Part shown: one piece after another, positions 46,941-58,594 of the stretch
How positions within the stretch are numbered: position 1 is the first letter of the stretch
How the letters are laid out: each line of letters opens with the position of its first letter
Assembly (NCBI GenBank): GCA_018340805.1
Contig: JACMZG010000008.1
Location: 15,415,522-15,479,521, forward strand
Length of the DNA stretch: 64,000 nucleotides
Origin: Microvelia longipes
Taxonomy: Eukaryota > Arthropoda > Insecta > Hemiptera > Veliidae
Direction of reading: 5' to 3'
Position numbers and translations under genes: made by a program
The notes under the pieces: generated by a model
The model's input: only the letters and a program-made list of their open reading frames with translations
Database searches by the model: none
What the model was told of the DNA's origin: nothing

Positions 46941-47744
46941 TTATATTAATAAAATGTTTACATTTCTTTAGGAAATTGTTATAAAAGTCGGAAAATCGCT
47001 CAATTGTTAGAAATTTAGTGAAAATTAATTTTTCCTTATGATAAAACAGTTTAAATAGTTTAATCGAAAAAATTTTAATTAAGCTTAGTCTATAAGTTTA
47101 TTTTTTTAGTCTATAAGTGGCTGATGGGTAACCGCTAGATGTGTAAAAGATATTTTTACTTCCTGAGAAGAGCGACGCGAGTCCAAAGATGTACTTAAAG
47201 ATAACTTACTCATAAATTAAGTTATTTTTATATTCTGGGACGATCCTTTTGGAAAATTTCTTTCGATTAGAGAGAAATAAGCTGTAAGACCGCTGTAAAT
47301 AATTAACTGTAAGACCGCTAATTGTTATCTAGTAATAATTACCTATTAGCGCATAGTGTCTGAAGGCAATTTATTGCATAAAGACGAATTAAATTGTATA
47401 CTTATTTATTCAAAATTTATTTATATGTAATAATTTAAAATATATACAATATAAAACAAATATCATCTTTAAAAAGAGCATAATATAAACAAATATGAAT
47501 ATTAACCACTCATATTTAAAACGTTTATGACCAGCTGCACGAGCAGTCGCGCGTCTCAGTTTGATCAAAATCAGGACATCAAAAGTCAGGGCAATTAAAT
47601 GTTAAGTAAAGTCCTTATGTTTTCAGTGTTTTCAAAGTGTGTATAAAGCTAATATCTGTTGGTGTTAGTCGACCACTAATGGATAACATGCAATATGTTA
47701 CAGAAAGAGGAATATTTTTGTTCTCATATTATCTTCCTCGGCAG
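46941..47744. other. AT-rich stretch, little seen
   Basis: AGAGCGACGCGAGTCC near 47169 is a variant of the GCGAAGC motif. At 47533 TTTATGACCAG leads to a short GC-rich frame LHEQSRVSV, too short to call. Confidence 0.4.
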
Positions 47745-47800
47745 ACCTCATGAACCAAATTGTTAGTAATCTCTCTCGGTCTGTCTGCCTCGCAAAGTAA
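47745..47800 (+). CDS. possible last coding exon, unknown gene
   Basis: The acceptor TATCTTCCTCGGCAG is pyrimidine-rich. The exon takes one base from the previous codon and reads LMNQIVSNLSRSVCLAK before TAA; the other two frames stop at once or soon. An AATAAA at 47911 is well placed for its transcript end. The neighbour on the minus strand ends at 47917, so the two genes would converge. I do not recognise the protein. Upstream exons on the plus strand are not identified; phase does not join it directly to the exon at 23602-23732. Confidence 0.42.
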
Positions 47801-47910
47801 TGAAGTTTCCTCCTTCGGTTTTGCCCTAAAAGGAAACTAAAACTTGATCTGTAAAACTTTCTTCCAAATAACTATTATTTGTCAAAATTCACTATTAAAA
47901 TCTAAGTAAC

Positions 47911-47916
47911 AATAAA
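47911..47916 (+). promoter_or_regulatory. poly(A) signal AATAAA
   Basis: 111 bases past the stop of the plus-strand exon, directly next to the stop codon of the opposing minus-strand exon. Confidence 0.45.
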
Positions 47917-48069
47917 TCACGATTTGACTTTTTGCCATTCTTTATTTCTACTTTTGGCATTAGGTGTAAGGTCAATGATGATCAATGGCTGCGAGCTGGC
48001 CTCGGCAGCTTCGTCGCCTTTCTTTTCTTGTTTTTTTGCAGCGTTACAGTACTCCCCGTACTCACGTAG
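47917..48069 (-). CDS. last coding exon, unknown gene
   Basis: The acceptor TTACTGTCTTTAG on the minus strand opens a 50-residue frame in phase 0 ending in TGA. It reads LREYGEYCNAAKKQEKKGDE, then AAEASSQPLIIIDLTPNAKS, then RNKEWQKVKS. The sequence is clearly more GC-rich than the flanks and looks like real protein, with a charged linker and a hydrophobic LIIIDL strand. I cannot assign a family. A different frame at 48062-48244 is not part of it. Upstream exons lie at higher coordinates and were not found. The gene ends tail to tail with the plus-strand exon at 47745-47800. Confidence 0.68.
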   Translation of the reverse strand, partial: LREYGEYCNAAKKQEKKGDEAAEASSQPLIIIDLTPNAKSRNKEWQKVKS

Positions 48070-48639
48070 CTAAAGACAGTAAGTTCTTATAAAAGGTGTT
48101 AGCTAAGAAAACGGTACTGCTGCCACGCCTCTCTGTTCCTTTTCTTTCTTTTTTTGAACTTTTGTAAAGTTTCTTTATTTCGTAATTTGTAAGATTTTTA
48201 TGGTCATGCAAGATGCAAGATTTTTTTATTATAATATTGTGCATGATTTTATTAAGTTATATTTCTTCATTTTGAGGCCTTAGTGTAGCGTTAGTTCTGC
48301 AAAACACATTCTGTAAAGTGTAAAATTATTAATTTTTTCGCCTATGTGGAATTTAAATTGATTTGAAGTTTCGTAATCATTGAATCACTTCTTTTCAAAG
48401 CAAGAGATGTATAATAGAATTTAAACATAAACTCCATTAATGTATGCAATACTCTTTTATTAATTTGTTTCAATTGGTATATTCTTTTAGTAAAAGGATA
48501 AAAAAAAATTAGTAAAAAAATATTTTCAAGGATTTACGTAAGTGAGGTGAAGTTTTTTTTACACTCTTGGGACTATTTAGTGTTCCTTTTTTTAGTCGAG
48601 ACCCCCAAAGTTCTTAAAAGGTCAAAAAAAGTACAAAAA
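48070..48639. other. probably intron of the minus-strand gene
   Basis: No exon recognised. Confidence 0.4.
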
Positions 48640-48679
48640 TTCGATAAAAACCCCAAAATTTCTTGGGGTTTTTATCGAA
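48640..48679. repeat. 17-bp perfect hairpin
   Basis: TTCGATAAAAACCCCAA pairs completely with its complement at 48663-48679 across a 6-base loop. No poly-T context suggesting a terminator role is needed in this genome. Confidence 0.95.
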
Positions 48680-49540
48680 CTTTCAAATGTTATTTAATAA
48701 TTATTAGTTATTTATAGATTTAATATTTTAATTATTACAAGTAACACAAATATAAAACCTATTCCTAGACACATTCTTTTGTAATTAAAAATCCTTGTTT
48801 ATTTTCTTTTTAATCAAATGTCATTAAATAAATCGACAACAAATAGAAAAGAATTAAAATATTTAACAAAATACTTAAAACAAGTTGCGGCTTAGAAAAC
48901 TTGTCATACCCAAGTCTGAAGTGGATTTAATCGGGATGGTACTCACTTGATGTCCAGTAGTGAACCCGGTACTTGATGTTTAAATCTAGTGACCTGCTTA
49001 CCCACTCTGGTACAGGTTAATGAAACTATAGGTAACTCCGTATTTGGTGTCTCCACCTTTCTCCTTCAAATCTTCTTTCATTTAAACATATTTTTATAAT
49101 TTTATGATATTGCATAAAACATGTTCTCAATCCTTTCTAATTTTATTAACATTTCCTTTTTAACGATTTCCGAACAATTCGAATTCGCAAAATGAACTTT
49201 ATGTATTCAAAATGTTTAATTTTATATAACCTAGAATATAACTCTAAATTTATAGTTATGGAGGTTCAACACAATAAACTTTTAATTATAACAGAGCCAA
49301 AGGTCTTATTGACTACAAAAAAGTACAATGAAAATGAAAATTAATAATTAATAAAAAATAAATTTAATTTATTTATGTTAAATATTTCTTCTTGTCCTTC
49401 TTGTTCTTTTCTTGTATTTCTTGTTCTTTCTTCTTTGTTCGTAGTCACTGAGGACGAGCTCTTGAGGTTGAAAGCGGCTCTATTATTATTAAATGTTTAT
49501 TGAGGAGAAACTTTTTAAAGAGACCTAATATAAGAGTATA

Positions 49541-49541
<1 letters not shown>
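48680..49541. other. AT-rich non-coding stretch
   Basis: No supported feature seen. Confidence 0.45.

Positions 49542-49612
<71 letters not shown>
49542..49612. repeat. (TA)n microsatellite
   Basis: Pure TA tract. Its right flank (TTATTAGCTTCTTAAGCAAT) is shared with the region after 40500. Confidence 0.98.
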
Positions 49613-49614
<2 letters not shown>

Positions 49615-51164
49615 CTTAATCAGCGTGTGAATTATTAGCTTCTTAAGCAATAAAACACTTTACTGTCTTATAATTGTAATAATTGTTTAGAGCAATTTAC
49701 ATATCAAGCTAAATTTATTGATCTGAAATAGTGTTTTGGGTACCTCAAGTCTTTCGTTGCTCTCTGCAAAAACTGCAAAAATTTTTAAGGCAAGATTCTA
49801 AGTTAAAATATCTATTCAGGTAGAAATACAATACCTGTTATCGTATAGTATATATAGGGCTTAGGATTTTAATCAAATTTATTTTCATGTTAGGTAGTCA
49901 TCAACGATCTTGAAGTAGATAAAATGCGTGCAAGGTTCTAACGTAAGTCTCTAGAATTAATACTGTTGTAAAGTTTTTACTTAATTAAAATTAATAATTC
50001 AATTTCGTTTAAACTAGATAGTTCGGAATAATTAGTTAAAGTGAAGAGTTCAAGCCTACTTGTATGTAAACCACACTTGTTGGTTCTTTTTTACCGAACT
50101 AGATATTTTACTTATATATACTCATTTAAATTAAATTTGCTAGTACTTTTGCTCCTATTACTACTCCTGCAAGAATATTACTTATTCTACTAGACTATAC
50201 TATATCAAAATTTATTACCTATTTTTTTATTCACTTTGGAAAGCAAAGGATCCTGTATAGTTGAGATATATGTGTCACTAGTACATAAACATTACATGTA
50301 CAAAGTAACTTTACTAGCATCATAATAAATACATCATGACGCGAGATTCGCTCCTGCTTACCATGACATATGTCTTAGTAATGACTCTACCTTCTTTACC
50401 TGCTCTATCAAACATATGAATACCGTTACTAATATGCTTTTACTTAATGTCTAGAAAAAATATAATACTAACCTCGTTCCAGAATGTTTTTGTCAGATTT
50501 TCCCGACAAGGAATCATATCTTTCCAAAAAACAAGTTATTCTTGATTCCTCATAGACCAGGAACACTATTATAAAAAAATCAGACAGATCAACATTTTGT
50601 CGTTTGTGCGTTTCTATGCGTCTTTATCTTCTTTTTATTCGAATTTTTAACATATTTCTTTTCTTCTTTCCTTATTCTTTCTCTTATGTAGACCACTAAA
50701 ATCTAATTTGAAAAGTCGAAAGATTCTTTAAAATAAAATCCTAAATAAAGACATAAAAAATCCGTTATAATTTTTGTATTTCTTATAATTTTAATAGTTA
50801 TTTATTTAAATAAATAAATTTGAGTTATTAAAAAAAATATTATTTTGTCCTTTTGACACACATTTAAAATAATTTTTGGAAATAGTAAAATTTAAATTTA
50901 GCACGGAGAAGAACAAGTTTTTATTCCAATTCGTTTAGAGGTCCGTTTTAATTCTCTTTATTTTCTACTAAAAATGAGCTCTAACTGTGCTTGTTTTACT
51001 TAGTTTTTTTTAAGTAAGCTGCTTAATGGTAGAGAAATAATAAGTTACACGTCTACATCGATGTTTCAAGATGTTGAAGATATCCCTAAAACATAGCTGA
51101 ATTATTATTGTGTGGTACTAGGCAACTAATAGCTTCTGGAAATATAATTAGTAAATAAAGTGAT
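49613..51164. other. AT-rich non-coding stretch
   Basis: No gene recognised; the first 150 bases are a diverged copy of 40495-40640. Confidence 0.45.
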
Positions 51165-51245
51165 ATGGCTACTTCGTTTAATTGCGGTGGCCTTAAGCAC
51201 CGCAATTTCAAAGAAGTAGCCATCCATGGGCGATCGCTTCCATGG
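51165..51245. repeat. compound hairpin plus GC-rich palindrome
   Basis: ATGGCTACTTC (51165) pairs with GAAGTAGCCAT (51213-51223); inside it ATTGCGGTG pairs with CACCGCAAT around GCCTTAAG. Directly after, CCATGG-GCGATCGC-TTCCATGG is an almost complete palindrome. Confidence 0.9.
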
Positions 51246-51477
51246 ATTCTATTTTGTCTTAAACTAGACCATTTGATCGTTTAATGTTTGAGTGAGTTAA
51301 AAGATATATTTTAGGAGTGTTTAATGTAGGTATATATTAAGTAGCGTTTTTTTACTGTGCTTTTGTTCTTTTTATGAGCCTTTATTTTCGTTCATTTTTT
51401 ATATGTAAGTAACTTAATTAAAACTCGATAAATATTTCACCTAAATATTTATTTTCAGGTCCTTCAAATTTGACTTG

Positions 51478-52337
51478 AAAAAAATTGGGTACCTCGGAAC
51501 TTTTCTTTATCTCATTAGATTTGCATCGCTCGTCCTCAGAGTGTACAAGTCGTTTAATTTATACTGCAACAAGTTTCGGACTCGCTTCGCTCGTCCTCAG
51601 ATAGTAAATACATTCGTTTTATTCCTAGCTGTCACCCATGCAGGCACTATAGCCACGCTCGATGCTGCTTAACTTTTATGATCTAACAAAACTCATTGAT
51701 ATACTTGTCGTATTAAAACGAAACTTCATTTTCTTACTTATTACGTAAAGGTATTCATTTGTACCGAATTTTAATTCAATCGGATTATTTTTCGATTTTT
51801 TACAATATTTAAATACGTACAGCAGTCATTTGATAAAAATTGAACTAATTCTAATTTTATACATGGCTACATGCGTGCCGAATCTCAAATTGATCGCAAT
51901 ATTTTTCTGTGTTCTATTATTTTTTCGAAATTTTGCTGAGTCATTGTTGAGGGTTAATGACCCCAAAAAAATATTTTCCTGATAGCACAACTACTCATAG
52001 AGGCTGATTTTTGTACAAAAATCAGAGCGGCTAAAGATTCAACTTTCTAGCACAATTACACTGGGATCTACGATTATAATAGACACACACACTTAACAGA
52101 CTTATAACTTTGTAAAAACCACTTAAGTGATATTAAAAACACATGAAATAGATAATTCCGGTGACATCCTGGTTTTTAATTTTTTACAAACAAAATACTT
52201 TTCTATATCATTTGATACTACCGAGTTTTGCAAAACATGAACAGTTGACACAATATATTTGTGTCAACTGTTTGTCAAAATACTTTTCCTATGTACCCTA
52301 AAGTAATGAGTAATCCTATAAATGAGGAAAGTAAAAA
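51478..52337 (-). repeat. 5S-box repeat family, minus-strand copy
   Basis: Read on the minus strand it starts TTTTTACTTTCCTCATTTAT and ends GAAAAGTTCCGAGGTACCC. The 5S-like part (51686-51620) has GATCATAAAAGTTAAGCAGC, ATCGAGCGTGGC and TGCATGGGTGACAGC. Two GGACGAGCG motifs follow. It carries an extra block of about 85 bases near its 5' end (52218-52305) with the dispersed 35-bp motif, flanked by a duplicated GAAAAGTATTTTG, so that block looks inserted. The plus-strand frame at 51475-51672 is not a gene. Confidence 0.82.
52218..52252 (+). repeat. dispersed 35-bp motif, copy 3
   Basis: CTACCGAGTTTTGCAAAACA followed by TGAACAGTTGACACA, inside the 5S-box copy; GTTGACACA then pairs with TGTGTCAAC just downstream. 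Confidence 0.8.
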
Positions 52338-53159
52338 TATAAAATTATTAAAAAAAATTAATCTGAGCTGAATGTGACCTAGGACCATATGATTGTTGGA
52401 TACTAGCTTTACTAAGTAACTCAGATAATAACTTTATCATCATATTATTTTCTTCTATAGCTTTTGTTATCAAGAGTAAACAACTTTTCTGGCGAGGTAT
52501 TATTTTTCATTTTATCTATTTTTCTATTGTTCTATATTGTCTTTCTACTTAAAAAAAAACAATACCTATATTTCTGTGTGTATTTTGATACTAATTTGAT
52601 TCTAGATTGAAATGGTATACTTATAGCCAGGAATAAAGTTTACCAAGGTGCTCGAATGTGATAAAAATCTGTGGTTGTACGATCTAATTTAGTTTGTGTT
52701 TTATGTGGTTTTACTTTGTCTCTAAGATGAATACTATTGCTACATGCATGTATGTGTGGTTACTGTTGGGTACAATTCATTTTGGAACTGTCCGGCTTAA
52801 CCGCTATCAGTCCTAGTTCATAAGCTGTAATACATTAATTTAGCCCTAGAAACATCGTCTACAGTTAGTTTCCATTCCAATTTCATTTGATAAATCTTAC
52901 TTTCCTGAAAATTGCTTTTGGTTTTATGCTTAAAATAAAACCAAATAGAATCTTAAATAATTTGAATGAAATCAGTAGGTAAATGTAACCACGAAGATTA
53001 TTAGGTTTAAGATTATAAGTTTTGGTACTTATACTGCCGTTTCTTTGTTTTTGTTAGAAAATTCTTCATTTACTAGGACAAATGTTGTTTGGTATTTTTG
53101 TTTATTTTTTTGAACAAAATCATTTATCATTTACTTATTTTATTTATTTTATTTATCAT
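52338..53159. other. AT-rich non-coding stretch
   Basis: A hairpin TTTGGTTTTA/TAAAACCAAA lies near 52916. Nothing else supported. Confidence 0.45.
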
Positions 53160-53192
53160 TTACTTGGGCAAATATTATATTTGCCCAAGTAA
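53160..53192. repeat. 33-nt palindrome
   Basis: TTACTTGGGCAAATAT and its exact complement at 53177-53192 are separated by one base. Confidence 0.95.
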
Positions 53193-53287
53193 TTATGATT
53201 ATTGTTTCTTATATTTTTCTGATTGTCTCTGTTTGTGTCAAGAAGAATACTTTATATGATGAATTGAGCTGTGAAATGCTATGATAA

Positions 53288-53534
53288 GAAGAAATAAAAC
53301 TAATCAAGTTTTTCGTCTCTCCACTCATTATAATTACTAATAACAAAGCCGACTTTCAACTGTTGACGGTCAACATCAGTGCCGAAACTTGTCAAGTTTG
53401 TACCATTAGACTCAATGGTAGACTACTGATCTACTTTTTAATATTCAACGGCACTGATGATGACCGATATCGGTTAAAAGTCGGCTTTGTTATTAGTAAA
53501 TCTAATGAGTGGAGAGATTCAGTTTTATTTCTTC
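53288..53534. mobile_element. inverted pair of Penelope-like tails
   Basis: Left arm 53288-53384 and right arm 53449-53534 are diverged reverse complements. Each contains CGGCACTGATG, GACC, AAAGTCGGC and TAATAACAAAGCCGAC or its complement. The right arm has CTGATGA (53454-53460), the stem ACCG/CGGT and then TAAAAG; the left arm, on the minus strand, has CTGATGT and GAAAGTC. These are hammerhead-ribozyme-like cores with one base off in each. The open frame at 53363-53569 is not a gene. Confidence 0.65.
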
Positions 53535-53820
53535 TAAGAAATTCTTTATTTTCTTACATAAAGAAATAAAGAAACTAAACTAATCATCGTTCTTCTTTTT
53601 TCTTTTTCTTCTTTACATACATTATGTTTAGTAGATTTCTTCGTCATTTGAGTTATAATAATATCCTTACTTTTGTTAACTAACCCCAATTAGGTTGTGT
53701 ACGACCTGGTTTATGTCCCCAGTTCATTATTTACTAGAAAGTATAATAAAAGCATCGTTTACTGTCGTAAGGATTTTATGTATAACTACTAGTTATCTCC
53801 GAAATATGTTTAGTCTCTTC

Positions 53821-53853
53821 GCAGTTACATTATAGTTCATATAATGTAACTGC
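53821..53853. repeat. 13-bp perfect hairpin
   Basis: GCAGTTACATTAT pairs with ATAATGTAACTGC around a 7-base loop. Confidence 0.92.
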
Positions 53854-54217
53854 ATTTTGGCCTTACTGGTTATATGACTTATTAATAATATTGTATTAAG
53901 TCTTTAGGGAGTCGTTTGGCTAACACTATAGATAAGGCTGTCTATTATCTTTATATTTGTTAACACTGAGGCTTGAACTAGTGTTAACCTGATGACTCTC
54001 TCGAGGCTAGATTCCGATATAATCATTATAACATGGCAATATGGTTCATATGCACTTATATTACATTAAATATAACTTGCATAATGTTTATTAAAATTTA
54101 ATATTTTAAAGTACACCCTACTCTTACTTTAGTCTGCCTAATATAATATTAATATAATACATGTAAACAGCATATTTTCTTTTTCAAATCAAGAAGCATC
54201 GAAGTTTATATTAGGAA

Positions 54218-54220
<3 letters not shown>

Positions 54221-54262
<42 letters not shown>

Positions 54263-54288
54263 ATATATATATATATATATATAATATG
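54221..54288. repeat. (TA)n microsatellite
   Basis: TA tract with ATATTATATATAATAT in the middle. Confidence 0.97.
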
Positions 54289-55707
54289 CCCTTAAATGAA
54301 CTATAGTACGAGGATTAACCTTTATTTATTCTCATAGTTTATCTTTAGCTTACTAAGTTTGAAGCGTTTTCTCTATCGAAAATTACTTTTCTTTGATGCC
54401 TATTTGTAACTGAGTATTTCTCTTCTCCACTCATTCTAATCTTTTTTACTTTATATTTTTAGTTTCTTCTTCCCTCAAACTGTTAATAAATACATTAAAT
54501 AATGTCTATGGTTGTTCCTAAAGACGCGGTTGTGGCTTCTTGTGCGGTTATAGACTCTGTTAGAGTTAACAACATAATTTTATATTATTATGTTAGTAAG
54601 GAAGTGAGATATTTGAAAGTTCCTTATTATTGTTGAGTAACTTTATATTAAAGAACAAATTAATAAAATTATAAGAAGAACATGAAAAACATGTGACATT
54701 TAACTTAAGAAACAATTAGTAATTAATTAGATATCTTTAGCAATAATTATGTAATCAAAATAAACATAGGTCTATGAATGGAAGGTATTGTTTTTATTTA
54801 AATTTTTTTTAACAATAGATGTCCTTTATATATCCACTCTATTTTACTTCTATTTTCTATTATTCTTATCAAGATGACGAGCTGTTTACAACTGATTATT
54901 ATTTATGTTTGTATGAAAATTTAGTGTTTGGGTTTAATATTAAGTCACGTGCATCCTTTAAACTTAATATTTCCTTTGTATAACGTTTAAAAGATGAAAA
55001 CATTTTTCTTTAATTTTATAGCTTGAATTCTGGACAATAGCTTGCTATGATTTGTCTTTACAATTAATTAATTAACCCTTTATTACATTTATCTTCAATT
55101 AATTTTAATTTTTAAAATTTTTTTAGTTACTATTTTAAAATTTTAATTTTATTAAATCTTAATTTTTATTCCCTTTTAAATCATATTATATTATTTTATT
55201 TTTTTTTCCAATAGAGATGAATTGTATTGTACTGATGATTTTTTCTTCACTACTTTAGAAGATGGAGAAGAAGAGACAGATAGATTCTATTACATATAAG
55301 AGGAATTACTATAAAATACAAATACCTTTATTTACAAGGTTATAATAGTCGTGAACGCATTTATTTTTCACCGAGTATTTTTTTTACCTAACATATTTTG
55401 CCTTGAAAAATATATGATGATCTTTCTATGTTCAACTAATTATAAAAGGGCTAAATAGATTGCATGTTGCATGCTATATACATTTTAACGACTTAATAAA
55501 TAAACTACTTCTTTAACTTACTGACATTTATTTAAACTTAATATTATAATTGCCTTAGCTCCAGGTACAAAGTCTTATTTATCATAGGTATACTGATATA
55601 ATTAAAAGACTATTAGCAATTAGGAAAAGTGCTAAAGATTAAAGATGAAATTAAAGCTTACTTTAATCTCTTTTTCTGTCTCGCACATACATATATACAT
55701 ACATACT

Positions 55708-55708
<1 letters not shown>
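54289..55708. other. AT-rich non-coding stretch
   Basis: No supported feature seen. Confidence 0.45.

Positions 55709-55783
<75 letters not shown>
55709..55783. repeat. (TA)n microsatellite
   Basis: TA tract with one interruption, preceded by CATACATATATACATACATA. Confidence 0.97.
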
Positions 55784-55844
55784 ATTGCTTAAAATAATTG
55801 CTAAAGTGACTAAGTACGTTACGGAGGCGTTGAAACTAATTTAT

Positions 55845-55969
55845 ATGTGTACGAGGTGTGGCATTGAAATGGATTGACCATAATCTATTGCAAGACCCAT
55901 ACACTGGAATAAAACAGTACCAGAGTATTAAAACCGTATGCAAGAGCCACTTCCTCAGAGCGATGAGTA
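55845..55969. other. coding-like block or Penelope-like tail
   Basis: On the plus strand an open stretch reads GVALKWIDHNLLQDPYTGIK then QYQSIKTVCKSHFLRAMST and stops. On the minus strand the same block reads CTCTGAGGAAGTGGCTC and later GTACTGTTTTATTCCAGTG, which resembles Penelope-like tails. I cannot decide between the two. Confidence 0.3.
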
Positions 55970-55984
55970 CCTAGTAGGGTGTGT

Positions 55985-57117
55985 ACCTACTATATTGTAT
56001 AATACAAATTTTATTTATATATTAATATTATAAAATTCCAACCCACTCAAAAGAAAAAGTTATTTTATTTCTTCGATGATATAATAAATGTATGTATTAA
56101 AGATAATAATTTTTATGTCTATTTATGTTTATTGTTGATAATGAACTGCGATATTGAATAATTTAAAAAATGTTTGGATCCAAAAAAAATGTTAAACACG
56201 AAATATGCGTATTTAATTATGTTTCATGTAAATGACTGTTATTCATGAATTATTGTTTTTTGTACTACGTTTTCATTATTAAAGTGAAACTAGAAAGGGG
56301 ATGAGTACTGTGGGAGGTGGGTATTTGAAAACATCTTCTATTCAATCATATCTGATTTAGGGTCAAAGTGTTGTTGAAAATTATGTTTAATTTTATTCTT
56401 TGACTTTGCTTTAGACCAATCAGTGTAAATTGTAAAAAAAACTTTTTAGTTAAAAGAAAAAAGAAAGAGTAATGTATCTCCGGGGAAATGTAGTCATTAA
56501 AACAAAAATCCTTTGTATGCCTCAACTGATTTGTAGAGTCTTCATTCAGTAGACTGTCAAAAGAAAAATGTTCCATTCATTTGAGAATTTTTAAGCAATA
56601 TTTCAAATGTTTGCTTATGAAAAATAATGAGTTAGCTATTAGTTTTTGTGATCTAAATAACTCACAAGTCTTGATACACGTTCGCTAACATATTAAATAA
56701 ATCGCATAGCCTTCAAACTTCAAAAAAAATTTCTTTACCTTTTTTAAAAGCAAAGAATAAATCCTGACAAAAATCTTTTAAGTGAACTTTTAACTTTATT
56801 TTATTTACACCACCAATTCACGTAACCAAAAGTATACTTTTAAAACCTTGAAGTTACGAAAAAAATATTAATAATTTAATAAATAAAATGAAAAACAAAA
56901 TAAATTGGAAAAGTGTAAAGAAAAATAAAAATGAAGCGATTTAACGTTAGACATTGTAAATCAGATCACTTATAAATTTATCTTCATAAAAATAATTGTA
57001 ATACCTATATAAGACAAAAATAAATAAGTTTATGTATAATAAGGAAATAAGGAAGAAGCAAGTAAATGTTAATAAATATTTATAAAATATCAAAGAAGAA
57101 AATAAGAAAAAGTGAAG
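55985..57117. other. AT-rich stretch, no gene seen
   Basis: The minus-strand frame at 56346-56576 (starts MEHFSFDSLLNEDS) has no splice or composition support. Confidence 0.4.
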
Positions 57118-57232
57118 TTATTTTTTCTTTTTATCCTTACTTTTTGATTTTATCCTTGGTTGGAATTTGTTTAGTTGATTAGAGTCCTTGGCCCCTGAGG
57201 ACTGAGTATCCTTCTCCTCAGAGAATCCTATC
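57118..57232 (-). CDS. last coding exon with Lys-rich C-terminus
   Basis: After the acceptor ATTTGCAG the minus strand takes one base to finish a codon and reads IGFSEEKDTQSSGAKDSNQL then NKFQPRIKSKSKDKKKK before TAA. The segment is about 40 percent GC in an AT-rich area. The other frames stop within a few codons. A charged, Lys-rich tail is common in nuclear or RNA-binding proteins, but I do not recognise this one. The acceptor lacks a strong pyrimidine tract. Two candidate exons upstream on the same strand lie at 62980-63198; the exon at 63159-63198 has a compatible phase, giving Arg at the joint, but direct joining is unproven. Confidence 0.58.
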
Positions 57233-57760
57233 CTGCAAATTTTTACATCTCGTATTAAGAACCAGTTTCTAGAATTTTTTTCGTATTTAATCTTATTTCC
57301 ATTTTGTAAATACTAAATCTAGATAAAAATTTTAAATCAGGTATTTTCATTCAAGTTATTTGTATATTCATATTGGATTGAATACATTTATATTTAATTT
57401 TTTTTTTAAATTCATTGATTCTTTTGTTTTATGAATATGTTAAAAAGGTTACTGTGTCAAAGGCCAATATACTCAGATTTATAGTCTTACTTATTTTATT
57501 TAAATTAATCAATCGAAAAAGTAAGTTTTGCTGTCTATACTTAATATTTCTAATGTATGAACTAATCATCTTCGAACTGCGAATTTTTGTGTAATATGTC
57601 ATTAACTTATATTTTTCAATTACGTTAGGTTGTGTTCAAGGTCAAGAAATGACTCACTATTCTCATTTCTTTGTTAGTTCTTTTTGTTTTTCATATTTAA
57701 ACCTAATTGTTTTCTTTGAAGTGATTATCTTTCTAAAAAATCATAGGTTTTCCTACGCAG

Positions 57761-57831
57761 AACCGGTGCCGAAAATATCCTGTGGTCAGGAAGTCCTCGA
57801 TGAATTATTAAGATTGAATTACAGCGCCTGA
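57761..57831 (+). CDS. possible last coding exon, unknown gene
   Basis: The acceptor GGTTTTCCTACGCAG is good. The exon takes one base from the previous codon and reads PVPKISCGQEVLDELLRLNY then SA and TGA. The amphipathic EVLDELLRL looks like a helix. An open minus-strand alternative exists but has a poor donor. If both this and the minus-strand exon at 57118 are real, their genes overlap in opposite directions, so one of the two may be false. Upstream plus-strand exons were not found. Confidence 0.42.
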
Positions 57832-58370
57832 GTCATAAATGTTTCTAGCTATTATTGTATCATTATATAAATGTGAGATATAAATTAGTTTTTTTGGGTA
57901 TGATCTATTCTTTGAAAAGAGAGAAAAGAAATATGGTTGGAACAAAAATCTTTGAAGACCCTAAATAATTTTAATATTTATTTCATATTACTGTCCTAAA
58001 TATTTATAAAGTTATGAAACCCTAAGAGCATTTACAATTGTTTGTAGTATGAATATTATAAATAAATTAGTTAAATTTTTAGTTTAAATCATCTTACTAA
58101 AATCTACCATATTTCATCTTGTGCATTTTAAGCCTCTTTATGGCTCATACAAAGCACATATTTTTAAAAAATATGTCATAACAATTACATAGTCTTTCCT
58201 TTGTGAGTTTTAATGTTAATCTGGAAAAGTAATGTACTTATAAAAGCTATATTTTATATCATAATAATAATATTCTTGGGCAAAATAAACCAGAGTATGA
58301 AATAGGTCACTGCTACTACTTTGCTCTATTACAAAATTTATTATTTATAGCCACATTGCATTTTGTATTT
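57832..58370. other. AT-rich non-coding stretch
   Basis: AATAAA near 58069 could serve the exon at 57761. Nothing else. Confidence 0.4.
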
Positions 58371-58594
58371 GAGACCAAGTAAACATTTTTACATTTAATT
58401 TTGTATTAGCCCCTAAACCTTTTAACGTAACACAGTATATTTTTGTATATTGAGACCAAGTAAACATTTTACATTAATTTTGTATTGGCCCCTAAAACCT
58501 TTTAACGTAACACAGTATATTTTGTATATTGAGACCAGTAACATTTTACATTTAATTTTGTATTGGCCCCTAAAACCTTTTAAACGTTTTGCCG
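58371..58594 (+). repeat. 80-bp satellite, left block, about 3 units
   Basis: The unit contains GAGACCAAGTAAACATTTTA, TTTTGTATTGGCCCCTAAAA, CCTTTTAACGTAACACAGTA and TATTTTGTATATT. Confidence 0.95.

Noticed and set aside
51475..51672. A 65-codon plus-strand frame ending near the 5S-like segment.
   Set aside because: It runs antisense through a 5S-box repeat copy.
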